Positions 1 through 9,164 of a stretch of DNA of 64,000 nt are shown piece by piece. Location of the stretch: contig NZ_CP108549.1 of the NCBI RefSeq assembly GCF_036010325.1, positions 6,262,001 to 6,326,000 of the forward strand. Direction: 5' to 3'. How positions within the stretch are numbered: position 1 is the first letter of the stretch; every line of letters begins with the position of its first letter. Source of the DNA: Streptomyces sp. NBC_01210. GTDB taxonomy: Bacteria > Actinomycetota > Actinomycetes > Streptomycetales > Streptomycetaceae. Position numbers and translations under genes: made by a program. The notes under the pieces were generated by a model. It ran no database searches. It was not told where the DNA came from and saw only the letters and a list, made by a program, of their open reading frames with translations.

Positions 1-68
1 TATACACCGCAGGGGAGATCGCAGTGGGCGCTGACCTTCACCTTGGGGGCAAACAGGCGGGAGAGCAT
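1..68 (-). CDS. sodN: Nickel superoxide dismutase SodN, N-terminal fragment
   Basis: Only the first 22 codons are in the window; the gene runs off the left edge. The reading begins MLSRLFAPKVKVSA and continues HCDLPCGVY. The first part is the short propeptide of Ni-type superoxide dismutase. The second is the nickel hook, whose His1, Cys2 and Cys6 ligands appear after the propeptide is removed. The enzyme dismutes superoxide in the cytoplasm. An AGGAAGGA Shine-Dalgarno lies about 7 bases before the ATG. The divergent neighbour sodX encodes the predicted maturation protease. The hook motif is diagnostic, so the call is secure despite the truncation. Confidence 0.96.
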   Translation of the reverse strand, partial: MLSRLFAPKVKVSAHCDLPCGV

Positions 69-218
69 TGAGCTGTCCTTCCTCGTGATCGTCTTCTCAG
101 GTGGGACATTACTCCGTGAGAGACGCGTTTTCGCGGGTGCCCCCTAGGGCTTAGGACAAAAGTCCAGGGTCAGTATGGGACCGGTGGCCGAACATACCGT
201 GGGACTCGGAGGTGGCGG

Positions 219-638
219 ATGACTGAGCAGGGGCGGGAGCCGAGAGCGCCATTCGGGGTCGCCGAAGTGACGGGTCCTTCCATGTACCCGACGTTGAAGC
301 ACGGCGATCAACTGCTGGTGCACTACGGCGCGGAGGTGAAGGCCGGCGACGTCGCCGTACTGCGCCATCCGCTGCAACAGGATCTGCTCATCGTGAAGCG
401 GCTCGTCGAGCGGCGCGAGGACGGCTGGTGGGTGCTCGGGGACAACCCGGGGGCGGAGGGGGACAGCCGGCTGTTCGGCACAGTGCCCCACGAGTTGCTG
501 CTGGGGCGGGTGCGCGGCAGATACCGGCCGCTGGCCGAGGATCAGCGGTCGGTTCGCGGGGTCGTCTCCTGGGCGGCGTCGTCGCTGCGGCTCGTGCTCG
601 CGGACCGTTCCGTCTCGAGACGTTTGCGGGCGCGGTAG
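219..638 (+). CDS. sodX: Nickel-type superoxide dismutase maturation protease SodX
   Basis: A 139-residue S26 (signal peptidase I-like) serine protease. The catalytic Ser is Ser21 in the GPSMYPTL motif, and the general-base Lys is probably Lys60 in LLIVKRL. A GDNP box is present near residues 75-80. There is no clear N-terminal membrane anchor, as in other SodX proteins, which fits cleavage of a cytoplasmic propeptide rather than an exported signal. In this family the protease removes the 14-residue SodN propeptide to expose the Ni-binding His1. A GGAGG lies 6-8 bases before the ATG. The last 97 bases overlap the convergent CGNR gene. Confidence 0.93.
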   Translation: MTEQGREPRAPFGVAEVTGPSMYPTLKHGDQLLVHYGAEVKAGDVAVLRHPLQQDLLIVKRLVERREDGWWVLGDNPGAEGDSRLFGTVPHELLLGRVRGRYRPLAEDQRSVRGVVSWAASSLRLVLADRSVSRRLRAR

Positions 639-1171
639 GCAGCCACGTTGGCGCGGGTCGCGCAGCGGTCCGAGCAGTAGCGGCGTGAGCGGTTGGTCGA
701 GGTGTCGAGGTAGGCGTTGCGGCACGGTGCTGCCTCGCAGAGGCCGAGCCGGTCGACGCCGTACTCCGTGAGATGGAACGCGAGGCCCATCGCGGCGATC
801 GCGGCGTACCCCGCCGTCGCATTGGACGGGTGGTCGGCCAGGTGCATGTGCCATTTCGGGCGGCCGTCCTCGTCCCGGAAGTCGTGGCCCGAGATCTGCG
901 GGTTCACCGGGAACTCCAGCAGCAGTGAGTTGAGCAGGTCGACCGCCTGGGTCTCGTCGCCGGCGTCGGCCGCGGTGAAGACCGCGCGCAGACGGCCCCG
1001 TACGGACCGGAAACGGGTGACATCCGCGTCGGTGGCGCGGCGTGCGGCCTGGGAAGACTCGCCGAAGAGCTCGCGAATGGACTCGACCGAGGTGAGGGAG
1101 TCCTTGTTGCGAGCCGGCTCCTCGGTGTTGACCAGGCGCACGGCATAGTCCGAGTAATAGGCCAGTTCCAC
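542..1171 (-). CDS. CGNR zinc-finger / ABATE-domain protein
   Basis: 209 residues. The N-terminal part (about 1-140) looks like the ABATE/DUF1470 domain of this family. The C-terminal part (about 145-190) has the zinc finger with cysteines in the order GLCEAAPC, then YCSDRCATRANVAAYRARKR. The family is thought to act as DNA-binding regulators, but the targets are unknown. It starts at GTG with an AAGGA about 7 bases upstream. The 3' end runs 97 bases into sodX on the opposite strand, so the two transcripts are antisense there. The basic, Ser/Thr-rich tail encoded in the overlap has no recognisable fold. Confidence 0.88.
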   Translation of the reverse strand: MELAYYSDYAVRLVNTEEPARNKDSLTSVESIRELFGESSQAARRATDADVTRFRSVRGRLRAVFTAADAGDETQAVDLLNSLLLEFPVNPQISGHDFRDEDGRPKWHMHLADHPSNATAGYAAIAAMGLAFHLTEYGVDRLGLCEAAPCRNAYLDTSTNRSRRYCSDRCATRANVAAYRARKRLETERSASTSRSDDAAQETTPRTDR

Positions 1172-1251
1172 TTGTAGTCCTTACCGCGGCGTTCTAGTGT
1201 CGACGTAACAGCTGATGATGCTTCGAGGGTATTACGGACGGGAGGGTTCCG

Positions 1252-2025
1252 GTGGCGGAGGCGGCGGCAGGGACGGGTACGGGGACCGACTGGCGGGCCT
1301 GGCAGGAGAGCTGGGACCGGCAGCAGGAGTGGTACATGCCCGACCGTGAGGAGCGGTTCCGGGTGATGCTGGACATGGTCGAGGACCTGGTCGGCCACGA
1401 GCCGAGGGTGCTGGATCTCGCTTGCGGTACGGGAAGTATCACGGACCGGCTGCTCAAGCGGTTCCCGAAGGCCACCAGTACGGGGGTGGATCTGGACCCC
1501 GCCCTGTTGACCATCGCGGAGGGGTACTTCGACGGCGACGAGCGCATCACCTTCGTCACCGCCGACCTGAAGGACCCCGAGTGGGTCAGGAAGCTGCCGT
1601 ACGACCAGTACGACGCCGTGCTCACCGCCACCGCCCTGCACTGGCTGCACAACGAGCCCCTCGCCGCGCTGTACGGGCAGATCGCGGGGCTCGTGCGGGA
1701 CGGCGGTGTCTTCATGAACGCCGACCACATGATCGACAGCACCACCCCGCGCATCAACGCCGCCGAGCGGGCCCGTCGGCACGCCCACATGGAGCGGGCC
1801 AAGGCCGCCGGTGCGCTCGACTGGTCCGGCTGGTGGGCCCTGGCCGCCGAGGACCCCGTACTCGCCGGCCCGACCGCCAGGCGTTACGAGATCTACGGCG
1901 AGCACGCCGACGGGGACATGCCGTCCCCGCACTGGCACGCCGAGACGCTGCGTACGGCCGGGTTCGGCGAGGCCCGCGCCGTGTGGGCCTCGCCTTCCGA
2001 CACGCTGTTGCTGGCTGTGAAGTAG
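1252..2025 (+). CDS. Class I SAM-dependent methyltransferase
   Basis: 257 residues with a Rossmann-type methyltransferase fold. Motif I is VLDLACGTGS near residues 53-62 and the acidic loop is STGVDLDP near residues 74-81. The post-I strand reads ITFVTADL and the motif IV region is YDAVLTATALHWLHN. The substrate cannot be inferred. The start is GTG with GGGAGGG in the preceding bases. It diverges from the CGNR gene across about 80 bases and ends at a strong shared terminator facing the ABC transporter genes. Confidence 0.85.
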   Translation: MAEAAAGTGTGTDWRAWQESWDRQQEWYMPDREERFRVMLDMVEDLVGHEPRVLDLACGTGSITDRLLKRFPKATSTGVDLDPALLTIAEGYFDGDERITFVTADLKDPEWVRKLPYDQYDAVLTATALHWLHNEPLAALYGQIAGLVRDGGVFMNADHMIDSTTPRINAAERARRHAHMERAKAAGALDWSGWWALAAEDPVLAGPTARRYEIYGEHADGDMPSPHWHAETLRTAGFGEARAVWASPSDTLLLAVK

Positions 2026-2038
2026 CTTCCGGACAACG

Positions 2039-2079
2039 CGAGAGGGCGGTACGGACATCACGTCCGTACCGCCCTCTCG
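2039..2079. terminator. Bidirectional intrinsic terminator
   Basis: A perfect 18-base-pair stem (2039-2056 with 2062-2079) closed by the five-base loop ATCAC lies between the convergent methyltransferase and amino acid ABC ATPase genes. It can serve both strands. Confidence 0.85.
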
Positions 2080-2084
2080 CGTGA

Positions 2085-2846
2085 CTACAGAACCTTCGAG
2101 AGGAAGGACTTGGTGCGGTCGTGCTGGGGGTTGGTCAGCACGTCGCGGGGGTGGCCGGATTCGACCACGACGCCGTCGTCCATGAAGACCAGGGCGTCGC
2201 CGACCTCGCGGGCGAAGCCCATCTCGTGGGTGACGACGATCATGGTCATGCCGTCCTCGGCCAGGCCGCGCATGACGTCCAGGACGTCACCCACCAGCTC
2301 CGGGTCGAGGGCGGAGGTCGGCTCGTCGAAGAGCATCAGCTTCGGTTCCATCGCCAGCGCGCGGGCGATGGCGACGCGCTGCTGCTGGCCGCCGGAGAGC
2401 TGGGAGGGGTAGTTCTTGGCCTTGTCGGCCAGGCCCACCCGGTCCAGCAGGCGCTCCGCGCGGGCCCGGGCCACGGCCTTCGACTCGCCCTTGACCTGGA
2501 TCGGGGCTTCCATGACATTCGCCAGAGCGGTCATGTGCGGGAACAGGTTGAAGCGCTGGAAGACCATGCCGATGTCCCGGCGCTGCGCCGCGACCTCGCT
2601 GTCCTTCAGCTCGTAGAGCTTGTCGCCCTTCTGCCGGTAGCCCACCAGCCGACCGTCGACCGAGAGCCGGCCTGCGTTGATCTGCTCCAGGTGGTTGATG
2701 CACCGCAGGAAGGTGGACTTGCCGGAACCGGACGGTCCGACCAGGCAGAACACCTCACGCGGGGCTACCTCAAGATCGATGCCCTTGAGGATGTGCGCGG
2801 CGCCGTAGGACTTGTGGACGCCCTCGGCCTTCACCATGGCGCTCAT
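2085..2846 (-). CDS. Polar amino acid ABC transporter, ATP-binding protein
   Basis: About 253 residues. It has Walker A GPSGSGKS, a Q-loop in [14 protein letters not shown], the signature [15 protein letters not shown], and Walker [15 protein letters not shown] followed by the switch His in [14 protein letters not shown]. The length and the FPHMT and MGFAREV motifs are typical of GlnQ/GluA-type ATPases that drive uptake of polar amino acids. The ATG chosen overlaps the permease stop as ATGA, so the two are translationally coupled. A longer reading from 2900 is open but runs inside the permease gene and lacks support. It is the last gene of a binding protein, permease, ATPase operon. Confidence 0.93.
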   Translation of the reverse strand: MSAMVKAEGVHKSYGAAHILKGIDLEVAPREVFCLVGPSGSGKSTFLRCINHLEQINAGRLSVDGRLVGYRQKGDKLYELKDSEVAAQRRDIGMVFQRFNLFPHMTALANVMEAPIQVKGESKAVARARAERLLDRVGLADKAKNYPSQLSGGQQQRVAIARALAMEPKLMLFDEPTSALDPELVGDVLDVMRGLAEDGMTMIVVTHEMGFAREVGDALVFMDDGVVVESGHPRDVLTNPQHDRTKSFLSKVL

Positions 2847-3799
2847 GCGACGCCTCCCTTCGGACGGCCGAACGCCAGATTGGCCTTGACCTTCTGCCAC
2901 GGGGTGGGCGGCAGCTGCCGCAGCGATCCGCGGGCGTAATAGCGCTCGACGTAGTACTGGCCGACGCTGAAGACGCTGGTCAGAGCCAGGTACCAGATCG
3001 AGGCCACCAGCAGCATCTCCATGACCGCGAACGACGTGGAGCCGATGTTCGTCGCCGCGCGGAGCAGTTCGTTGTACTGCACCGCGGACACCAGGGAAGA
3101 GGTCTTGAGCAGGTTGATGAACTCATTCCCGGTCGGCGGCACGATCACCCGCATCGCCTGTGGGAGCACGATCCGCCGCATGGTCTTGCCGGTGGGCATG
3201 CCCAGCGCGTGCGAAGCCTCGGTCTGGCCCTCGTCGACCGACTGGATGCCGGCCCGGACGATCTCGGCCATATAGGCGCCCTCGTTCAGGCCCAGGCCCA
3301 GCAGGGCGACCACGAACGGGGTCATGACGTCGACCATCTCGTCCTTGTAGAACCCGAGGTTCAGGACGGGGAAGATCAGTGCGAGGTTGAACCAGAGCAG
3401 CAGCTGCACATACACCGGTGTGCCGCGGAAGAACCAGATGTACAGCCAGGAGACCGCACCCGTCACCGGGTTCTTCGACAGCCTCATGACCGCGAAAACA
3501 ATGCCCAGAATCAGGCCGATCAGCATCGACAGCACGCTGATCAGCACCGTGCGGCCCATGCCCGCCAGGATCCGGTCGTCGAAGACGAAGTCCCCGACCG
3601 TGCCCCAGTTGACGTCGCCCTGCGAGAACGAGTACACCAGCGTGCCCAGCAGCGCCACGACGACGACACCGCTGACCCAGCGGCCCCAGTGCCGTACCGG
3701 GATGGCCTTGATCTTCTCAGGGGGAATGGATGCCCCCTTGCTGACCGCCGAGTCCGCTGGCGGCTCGTCTGCGGGCGTTTTGTCGAACTTGTCAGTCAC
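2843..3799 (-). CDS. Polar amino acid ABC transporter, permease
   Basis: 318 residues. A hydrophilic N-terminal tail of about 35 residues precedes several membrane spans. The region [20 protein letters not shown] followed by QTEASHALG is the characteristic HisM/GlnP-family coupling helix that contacts the ATPase. Only one permease is encoded, so a homodimeric channel is likely. The start is GTG with GAAGGG about 9 bases upstream. The gene lies 42 bases downstream of the binding-protein gene. Confidence 0.92.
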   Translation of the reverse strand: MTDKFDKTPADEPPADSAVSKGASIPPEKIKAIPVRHWGRWVSGVVVVALLGTLVYSFSQGDVNWGTVGDFVFDDRILAGMGRTVLISVLSMLIGLILGIVFAVMRLSKNPVTGAVSWLYIWFFRGTPVYVQLLLWFNLALIFPVLNLGFYKDEMVDVMTPFVVALLGLGLNEGAYMAEIVRAGIQSVDEGQTEASHALGMPTGKTMRRIVLPQAMRVIVPPTGNEFINLLKTSSLVSAVQYNELLRAATNIGSTSFAVMEMLLVASIWYLALTSVFSVGQYYVERYYARGSLRQLPPTPWQKVKANLAFGRPKGGVA

Positions 3800-3841
3800 A
3801 GTGACTGCCCTTCAGTGAACGCTTGAGGCGAGAACGCCGTA

Positions 3842-4801
3842 TTACTTGCCGGCGTTGACGGTCGCCTCGGTCACGGCGCTGTTCTTGACGTCCCACTTCT
3901 CCAGGACCTTCGCGTACTCGCCGTTCTTGATGATCGCGTTCAGCGCTTCCTTGAGCGCGTCACGAAGCTGCGCGTTGTCCTTGTCGACGGCGATGCCGAA
4001 CGGACCGGCGTCGGTCTGGTCGCCCGCGACCTCGAAGTCCTTGCCGCCGCCCGCGGTCTTCGCGATGTGCGCGGCGACCGGGTAGTCGTTGAGGTCGGCG
4101 ACAGCGCCACCGGACTTCACGCGGGTCTGGGCCTCGGCGTCGGTGTCGAACGCCTCGATGGTGAGCTTGCCCTTGCCGTCCTTGCTGCACTTGGCGGCCT
4201 GGGTCTTGAAGGTGTCCTCGTAGATCGTGCCGCGCTGGACGGCCACCTTCTTGCCGCACAGGTCGTCGAGCGACTTGATGCTGTCCGGGTTGCCCTTCTT
4301 GACCAGGAGCGAGACGCCGGAAGTGAAGTAGTCGACGAAGTCGACGCCCTGGCCGACCTTCTTGCCCTTGTCGTCCAGGCCCTCCTGGCGGGCCTTGGTG
4401 TCGCTCATGGCGGACATGACGACGTCCTGGCGGCCGGTGTTGAGCGAGGAGATCAGGCCGTCGAAGGTGCCGCTGGTGAACTGGAACTTGACGCCGAGCT
4501 GAGTGCCGAGGGCCGCGGCGATGTCGGGGTCGATGCCGACGATCTTGCCGCCCTCCTCGTACTCCATCGGGGCATACGCGGCGTCCGTACCGACCTTGAT
4601 CACGCCGGCGTCCTGGTACTTCTTCGGCAGCTTGTCGAAGAGCGCAGCGCTGCTCTCCTTGGTGCCCCCGGACGCCGAGGTGCCGGAGTTGGTCTGGTCA
4701 CCACAGGCGGTGAGCATGAGTGAGCCGGCGACCGCGATTGCGCCGACCGCGGCGATCCGGGAACGGGCGGCGGTCGTACGACAGGTGTTGCTTGCGGTCA
4801 T
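3842..4801 (-). CDS. Polar amino acid ABC transporter, substrate-binding lipoprotein
   Basis: About 319 residues. The signal peptide ends in a lipobox (SLMLTAC), so the mature protein is predicted to be lipid-anchored outside the membrane. The motifs IKVGTDAAYAPMEY, IVGIDPDIAAALG and a later PFGIAV segment are those of the SBP_bac_3 (type II) family. The ATG at 4801 was chosen because GGAGGATCCTGATC sits directly before it; a longer reading starting at 4897 would put 32 residues ahead of the signal peptide. The substrate is probably a polar amino acid, but residues visible by eye do not settle which one. Confidence 0.92.
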   Translation of the reverse strand: MTASNTCRTTAARSRIAAVGAIAVAGSLMLTACGDQTNSGTSASGGTKESSAALFDKLPKKYQDAGVIKVGTDAAYAPMEYEEGGKIVGIDPDIAAALGTQLGVKFQFTSGTFDGLISSLNTGRQDVVMSAMSDTKARQEGLDDKGKKVGQGVDFVDYFTSGVSLLVKKGNPDSIKSLDDLCGKKVAVQRGTIYEDTFKTQAAKCSKDGKGKLTIEAFDTDAEAQTRVKSGGAVADLNDYPVAAHIAKTAGGGKDFEVAGDQTDAGPFGIAVDKDNAQLRDALKEALNAIIKNGEYAKVLEKWDVKNSAVTEATVNAGK

Positions 4802-5330
4802 GATCAGGATCCTCCGGCGGGTGAGGTGGCAGCCTTTTTGGACATTCCGGTCGTTGTACTCACCTTCGAGTGTCGCGACCTTGAGTGTTTTCGGCATCTT
4901 GCCATTCGGACTAGCCCAATCAGGGGGCCGCGCATGTCAAAATCGGGTAACGGGTCACCCCCGAACCCCAGGAGGCCGGTACATCAAGGCCGTACCTCTT
5001 ACGGGAATGCTTTCACCCGGCCGGAAAATCTGCGGCCTGTCTTGCTTCGCGGACGGTTTTCAGTGCGCAAAGCGGACGTGTCCAGATATTCAGCCATGAG
5101 TCGTGTCACCGCGTGGATAACGACTCGTCGCGGTGCCGTCCGTCCGGTATGAAGGACGTTTACACCCCTCATCCGGGGCTCAGGGCGCGTGTGCGGCGCG
5201 CCCGCGCGTACGTACCTCCCCCTGCCAGGCGGGCCAACCGCTGCGGCAGGGCACGGACGCGGTGCCCGCCCACCCCTCCTCAACCAGGAGTGGCCACCCT
5301 CAACAGATGAAGACTTAAGGGGTCAACCAA
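4802..5330. other. Intergenic region with divergent promoters
   Basis: 529 bases between the divergent amino acid transporter and malic enzyme genes. No convincing coding frame was found. The right-hand part contains a hairpin (CCCTGCC and GGCAGGG arms near 5220-5250) that might be a leader structure for the malic enzyme mRNA. No riboswitch class could be recognised. Confidence 0.4.
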
Positions 5331-6542
5331 ATGGCAGCGGAGATCGTCAATCCTCGCAGCGACAGCGGTACGGAGAGTGCTCCCGAGGAGCCCTTCGATC
5401 CGGCCTTCGCGCTGCACCGCGGCGGCAAAATGGCCGTCCAGGCCACCGTGCCGATCCGCGACAAGGACGACCTGTCCCTCGCGTACACACCCGGCGTCGC
5501 CAAGGTCTGCACCGCGATCGCGGAGCAGCCCGAGCTCGTCCACGACTACACCTGGAAGTCGCAGGTCGTCGCCGTCGTGACGGACGGGACCGCGGTGCTC
5601 GGTCTCGGTGACATCGGTCCGGAGGCGTCGCTTCCGGTGATGGAGGGGAAAGCCATCCTCTTCAAGCAGTTCGGCGGCGTGGACGCGGTGCCCATCGCGC
5701 TCGCCACCAAGGATGCGGACGAGATCGTCGAGACCGTTGTGCGGCTCGCGCCGTCCTTCGGCGGCGTGAACCTCGAGGACATCTCGGCACCGCGGTGCTT
5801 CGAGATCGAGCGCAAGCTCCAGGAGCGCCTCGACATCCCCGTCTTCCACGACGACCAGCACGGCACCGCCGTGGTGACCCTCGCCGCGCTGCGGAACGCC
5901 GCGAAGCTGACCGGGCGCGGTCTCGGTGACCTGCGCGCCGTCATCTCCGGCGCCGGAGCGGCCGGGGTGGCCATCGCGAAGTTCCTGCTGGAGGCGGGCA
6001 TCGGCGATGTGGCGGTGGCCGACCGCAAGGGCATCGTCAGCGCCGACCGCGAGGACCTGACGCCGGTCAAGCGGGAGCTCGCGGAGATCACGAACCGGGC
6101 GGGGCTGAGCGGCTCGCTGGAGACCGCGCTGGCCGGCGCGGACGTCTTCATCGGCGTCTCCGGCGGTACGGTGCCGGAGCCCGCGGTCGCCTCGATGGCG
6201 CCGGGAGCCTTCGTCTTCGCGATGGCCAACCCGAACCCGGAGGTGCACCCCGATGTCGCGCACCGGTACGCGGCGGTGGTGGCCACGGGTCGCAGCGACT
6301 ACCCGAACCAGATCAACAACGTGCTTGCCTTCCCGGGCATCTTCGCGGGTGCGCTGCAGGTGCGGGCGTCCCGGATCACCGAGGGCATGAAGATCGCGGC
6401 GGCGAACGCGCTGGCGGACGTGGTGGGCGACGCGCTGGCGGCCGACTATGTGATCCCGTCCCCGTTCGACGAGCGCGTGGCCCCGGCGGTCACCGCCGCG
6501 GTGGCGGCGGCTGCGCGCGCGGAGGGTGTCGCGAGGCGTTGA
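5331..6542 (+). CDS. NAD(P)-dependent malic enzyme
   Basis: 403 residues, the length of the short bacterial malic enzymes without a phosphotransacetylase domain. Motifs are LSLAYTPGVA with the catalytic Tyr, VTDGTAVLGLGDIG, EGKAILFKQFGG with the catalytic Lys, the metal-binding FHDDQHGTA, and the nucleotide-binding VISGAGAAGVAIA. It decarboxylates malate to pyruvate and so links the TCA cycle to pyruvate. The cofactor preference cannot be decided by eye. An AAGGGG lies 9 bases before the ATG. A strong terminator follows. Confidence 0.93.
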   Translation: MAAEIVNPRSDSGTESAPEEPFDPAFALHRGGKMAVQATVPIRDKDDLSLAYTPGVAKVCTAIAEQPELVHDYTWKSQVVAVVTDGTAVLGLGDIGPEASLPVMEGKAILFKQFGGVDAVPIALATKDADEIVETVVRLAPSFGGVNLEDISAPRCFEIERKLQERLDIPVFHDDQHGTAVVTLAALRNAAKLTGRGLGDLRAVISGAGAAGVAIAKFLLEAGIGDVAVADRKGIVSADREDLTPVKRELAEITNRAGLSGSLETALAGADVFIGVSGGTVPEPAVASMAPGAFVFAMANPNPEVHPDVAHRYAAVVATGRSDYPNQINNVLAFPGIFAGALQVRASRITEGMKIAAANALADVVGDALAADYVIPSPFDERVAPAVTAAVAAAARAEGVARR

Positions 6543-6572
6543 CGGGTCTCTGACGCGTTCGGCGTACGAGAA

Positions 6573-6612
6573 CGGGCCGTGCCGCACCCCCCGAGGGGTG
6601 CGGCACGGCCCG
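6573..6612 (+). terminator. Intrinsic terminator after the malic enzyme gene
   Basis: A perfect 18-base-pair stem (6573-6590 with 6595-6612) with the four-base loop CCGA lies 31 bases after the malic enzyme stop codon. No T-run follows, as is usual in high-GC actinobacteria. Confidence 0.85.
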
Positions 6613-6756
6613 TGCCGTTGGCGGGACCGGCAGAACTTCGTTCCTGGTCTTCGTCCGAACAGGTGGCGACGCCCGGGGCGGCCACGGCACAACGCGGTGC
6701 GTGTCACACCTCGGAGTGGTTCCGTCGCGTCCCGTCCCCGTCCTATCGTCAAGGTC

Positions 6757-7722
6757 ATGTTCGCCGCCTACGCCGCCCGCATTGACCGTGACGCCCCGCT
6801 CAACGGCCTGGAGCTGGGCGAACGCCCGGCCCCCGAGGTCCGCCCCGGCTGGACCACCGTCACCGTCAAGGCCGCCTCGCTCAACCACCATGACCTCTGG
6901 TCGCTGCGGGGTGTCGGCCTCAGCGAGGACAAGCTGCCGATGATCCTCGGCTGCGACGCCGCGGGCATCGACGCGGACGGCAACGAGGTCGTGGTCCACT
7001 CCGTCATCGGTCAGACCGGGCACGGTGTCGGCCCGAATGAGCCGCGCTCCATCCTCACCGAGCGCTACCAGGGCACCTTCGCCGAGCAGGTCACCGTCCC
7101 GGCCTGGAACGTCCTGCCGAAGCCGAAGGAGCTCAGCTTCGAGGAGGCCGCCTGTCTGCCGACCGCCTGGCTCACCGCGTACCGGATGCTGTTCACCAAC
7201 GCCGGGGTGCGGCCCGGGGATTCGGTCCTCGTGCAGGGTGCGGGCGGTGGCGTGGCGACCGCCGCGATCGTTCTCGGCAAAGCGGCGGGCCTGCGCGTCT
7301 ACGCCACCAGCCGCGACGAGGCCAAGCGGAAGCGAGCCGTCGAACTGGGCGCGGAGGAGGCGTACGAGCCCGGCGCGCGGCTGCCGCGGCGCGTGGACGC
7401 CGTCATCGAGACGGTCGGCGCCGCGACCTGGTCGCACTCGGTCAAGTCGCTGAGGCCCGGCGGCACGCTGGTGATCTCGGGCGCGACCAGCGGCGACCGC
7501 CCCTCGCACGCCGAGCTGACCCGGATCTTCTTCCTGGAGCTGAAGGTCGTCGGCTCGACGATGGGTTCGAAGGACGAGTTGGAGGATCTGCTCTCCTTCT
7601 GCGCGGCGACGGGCGTACGGCCGGTGATCGACGAGGTGCTGCCGCTGGACCGGGCCAGGGAGGGCTTCGAGCGGATGGCCGGCGGCGACCTCTTCGGAAA
7701 GATCGTGCTGACGCCCTCTTGA
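6757..7722 (+). CDS. Zinc-binding alcohol dehydrogenase / quinone oxidoreductase family protein
   Basis: About 321 residues of the medium-chain dehydrogenase/reductase family. The N-terminal GroES-like part contains ASLNHHDLW and GCDAAGIDADG. The nucleotide-binding part has VLVQGAGGGVATAAI near residues 158-172 and a downstream YATSRDEAKRKRA that fits NADPH binding. The cysteines and histidines of the catalytic zinc site are not obvious, so a zinc-free quinone-oxidoreductase type is likely despite the family name. The reading frame stays open upstream to 6526, but ATG 6757 begins the conserved N-terminus and follows the terminator. Confidence 0.88.
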   Translation: MFAAYAARIDRDAPLNGLELGERPAPEVRPGWTTVTVKAASLNHHDLWSLRGVGLSEDKLPMILGCDAAGIDADGNEVVVHSVIGQTGHGVGPNEPRSILTERYQGTFAEQVTVPAWNVLPKPKELSFEEAACLPTAWLTAYRMLFTNAGVRPGDSVLVQGAGGGVATAAIVLGKAAGLRVYATSRDEAKRKRAVELGAEEAYEPGARLPRRVDAVIETVGAATWSHSVKSLRPGGTLVISGATSGDRPSHAELTRIFFLELKVVGSTMGSKDELEDLLSFCAATGVRPVIDEVLPLDRAREGFERMAGGDLFGKIVLTPS

Positions 7723-7754
7723 TGGACCGTCAGGTGCGCTGATGGGATCCTCTC

Positions 7755-9164
7755 ATGCGTACGCGCCGAACGATCCGGGCACTGGCGGCGGTCTGCTGCA
7801 CCCTTCTGCTGTTCGCGGGGGCCCCGGCCGCCGCGGTCCCGGGCGGTCCCGGTGGCATTCCCCGGCTGACCGACGACCGCGGCCGAACGCTCACCCTGCG
7901 CGGCTGGAACGTCGAGGACAAGGCGAACCGCGGCGAGCATGCCCTCTCCGCCATCACCGAGAAGCACTTCCGCGATATGCGCGCCAAGGGCTTCAACTTC
8001 GCCCGGCTGCTGGTCTTCTGGGACGACATCGAGCCCAGGCGGGGCCAGTACAGCGCCGCGTATCTGCGCAAGGTCGAGCGGATCCTGGACTGGGCCGAGA
8101 GGTACGGCATCCAGGTGCTGATCGACGCCCACCAGGACGTCTTCGGCCCCGCCTTCGGGCATCGCGGCATCCCCGAGTGGGCGACCCGGACCGACGGGCT
8201 GCCCTTCACACCGCACCCGGACGACTGGTTCTCCGAGTACTTCGAGCCGGCCGTGCAGCGCGCGTTCACCCACCTCTACGAGGACGAGGATCTGCGGCGC
8301 GCGCAGACGCGGATGTGGCGGGTCCTCGCCGACCGCTTCCAGCACCACCCGGCCGTCCTCGGCTACGACCTGATCAATGAGCCGATGGGCGAGATGCGCC
8401 CGGGCGAGGAACTGCCCACGGCGGCCCGCCGGATCGAGCGCGACCAGCTGACGCCGATGTACAACCGCCTTGCGGACGCCGTCCGTTCGGCCGACGAGGA
8501 CAGCTGGATCTTTATCGAGCCGACCCCGATCGTGGGCGAGGGCGTCCCCACGGGCCTCGGGAAGGTCAATGACCCCAAGGTCGTCTACGCTCCGCACTTC
8601 TACAACGGGGCGATGGAGGCGGGCGCGGACTACGACCCGGCGGCGGGCTGGATCGAGTCGTACGAGTCGGCCGTCGCCGCGTACCCCGAGGCACAGGGGA
8701 TCCCGGTCGTGGTGGGCGAGTGGGGCCCGCTCAACAACTCCCTTCCGAACATGTCGCGCTTCTACCGTGAAGCGCTCGCCTCCCTTCATCGCTACAGCTC
8801 CGGCTGGGCCGGCTATGTGTGGTGCTACGGGGGCGGGTACTGCGCGGTCGACGGCGCGGGAGCGTTCCGTACGAACAAGGAGCAGACCGCCGCCCCGTAC
8901 GCCGCGGCCGTGGCGGGCCGGGTGGGCACGGACGCGTACGACCCGGCGAGCGGGACGTACCGACTGGTGTACCGGGCGTCCGCGCGGCCGGACACGACGG
9001 AGATCTCGCTGCCGCCGAGCATGTACGGCTGGCGTATCGCCGTGGCCGGCCCGGCCTGCACGGACACCCGCACGGTGGCGGCCGGCACTTCCCGTGTGGT
9101 GCGCGTCCTGGCCCGCCCGGGGGCGGGGATCACGGCGACCATCACTCCTCGTACACCACGATGA
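7755..9164 (+). CDS. Secreted GH5-family glycosidase (endoglycoceramidase-like)
   Basis: 469 residues. A Sec signal peptide ends near residue 28 (AGAPAAA). The catalytic (beta/alpha)8 domain starts at LRGWNVEDKANRG. The acid/base Glu is Glu209 in DLINEP and the nucleophile is Glu322 in VVGEWG. The spacing and the DAHQDVFG segment resemble endoglycoceramidase-related GH5 enzymes rather than plain cellulases. About 80 C-terminal residues form a small beta domain, usual for this group. The substrate, a glycolipid or a glucan, is uncertain. The last 23 bases overlap the convergent MBL-fold gene. Confidence 0.87.
   Translation: MRTRRTIRALAAVCCTLLLFAGAPAAAVPGGPGGIPRLTDDRGRTLTLRGWNVEDKANRGEHALSAITEKHFRDMRAKGFNFARLLVFWDDIEPRRGQYSAAYLRKVERILDWAERYGIQVLIDAHQDVFGPAFGHRGIPEWATRTDGLPFTPHPDDWFSEYFEPAVQRAFTHLYEDEDLRRAQTRMWRVLADRFQHHPAVLGYDLINEPMGEMRPGEELPTAARRIERDQLTPMYNRLADAVRSADEDSWIFIEPTPIVGEGVPTGLGKVNDPKVVYAPHFYNGAMEAGADYDPAAGWIESYESAVAAYPEAQGIPVVVGEWGPLNNSLPNMSRFYREALASLHRYSSGWAGYVWCYGGGYCAVDGAGAFRTNKEQTAAPYAAAVAGRVGTDAYDPASGTYRLVYRASARPDTTEISLPPSMYGWRIAVAGPACTDTRTVAAGTSRVVRVLARPGAGITATITPRTPR

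Noticed and set aside
4802..5330. Possible riboswitch or leader before the malic enzyme gene
   Set aside because: One GC-rich hairpin is visible, but no conserved core of a known riboswitch class could be recognised.
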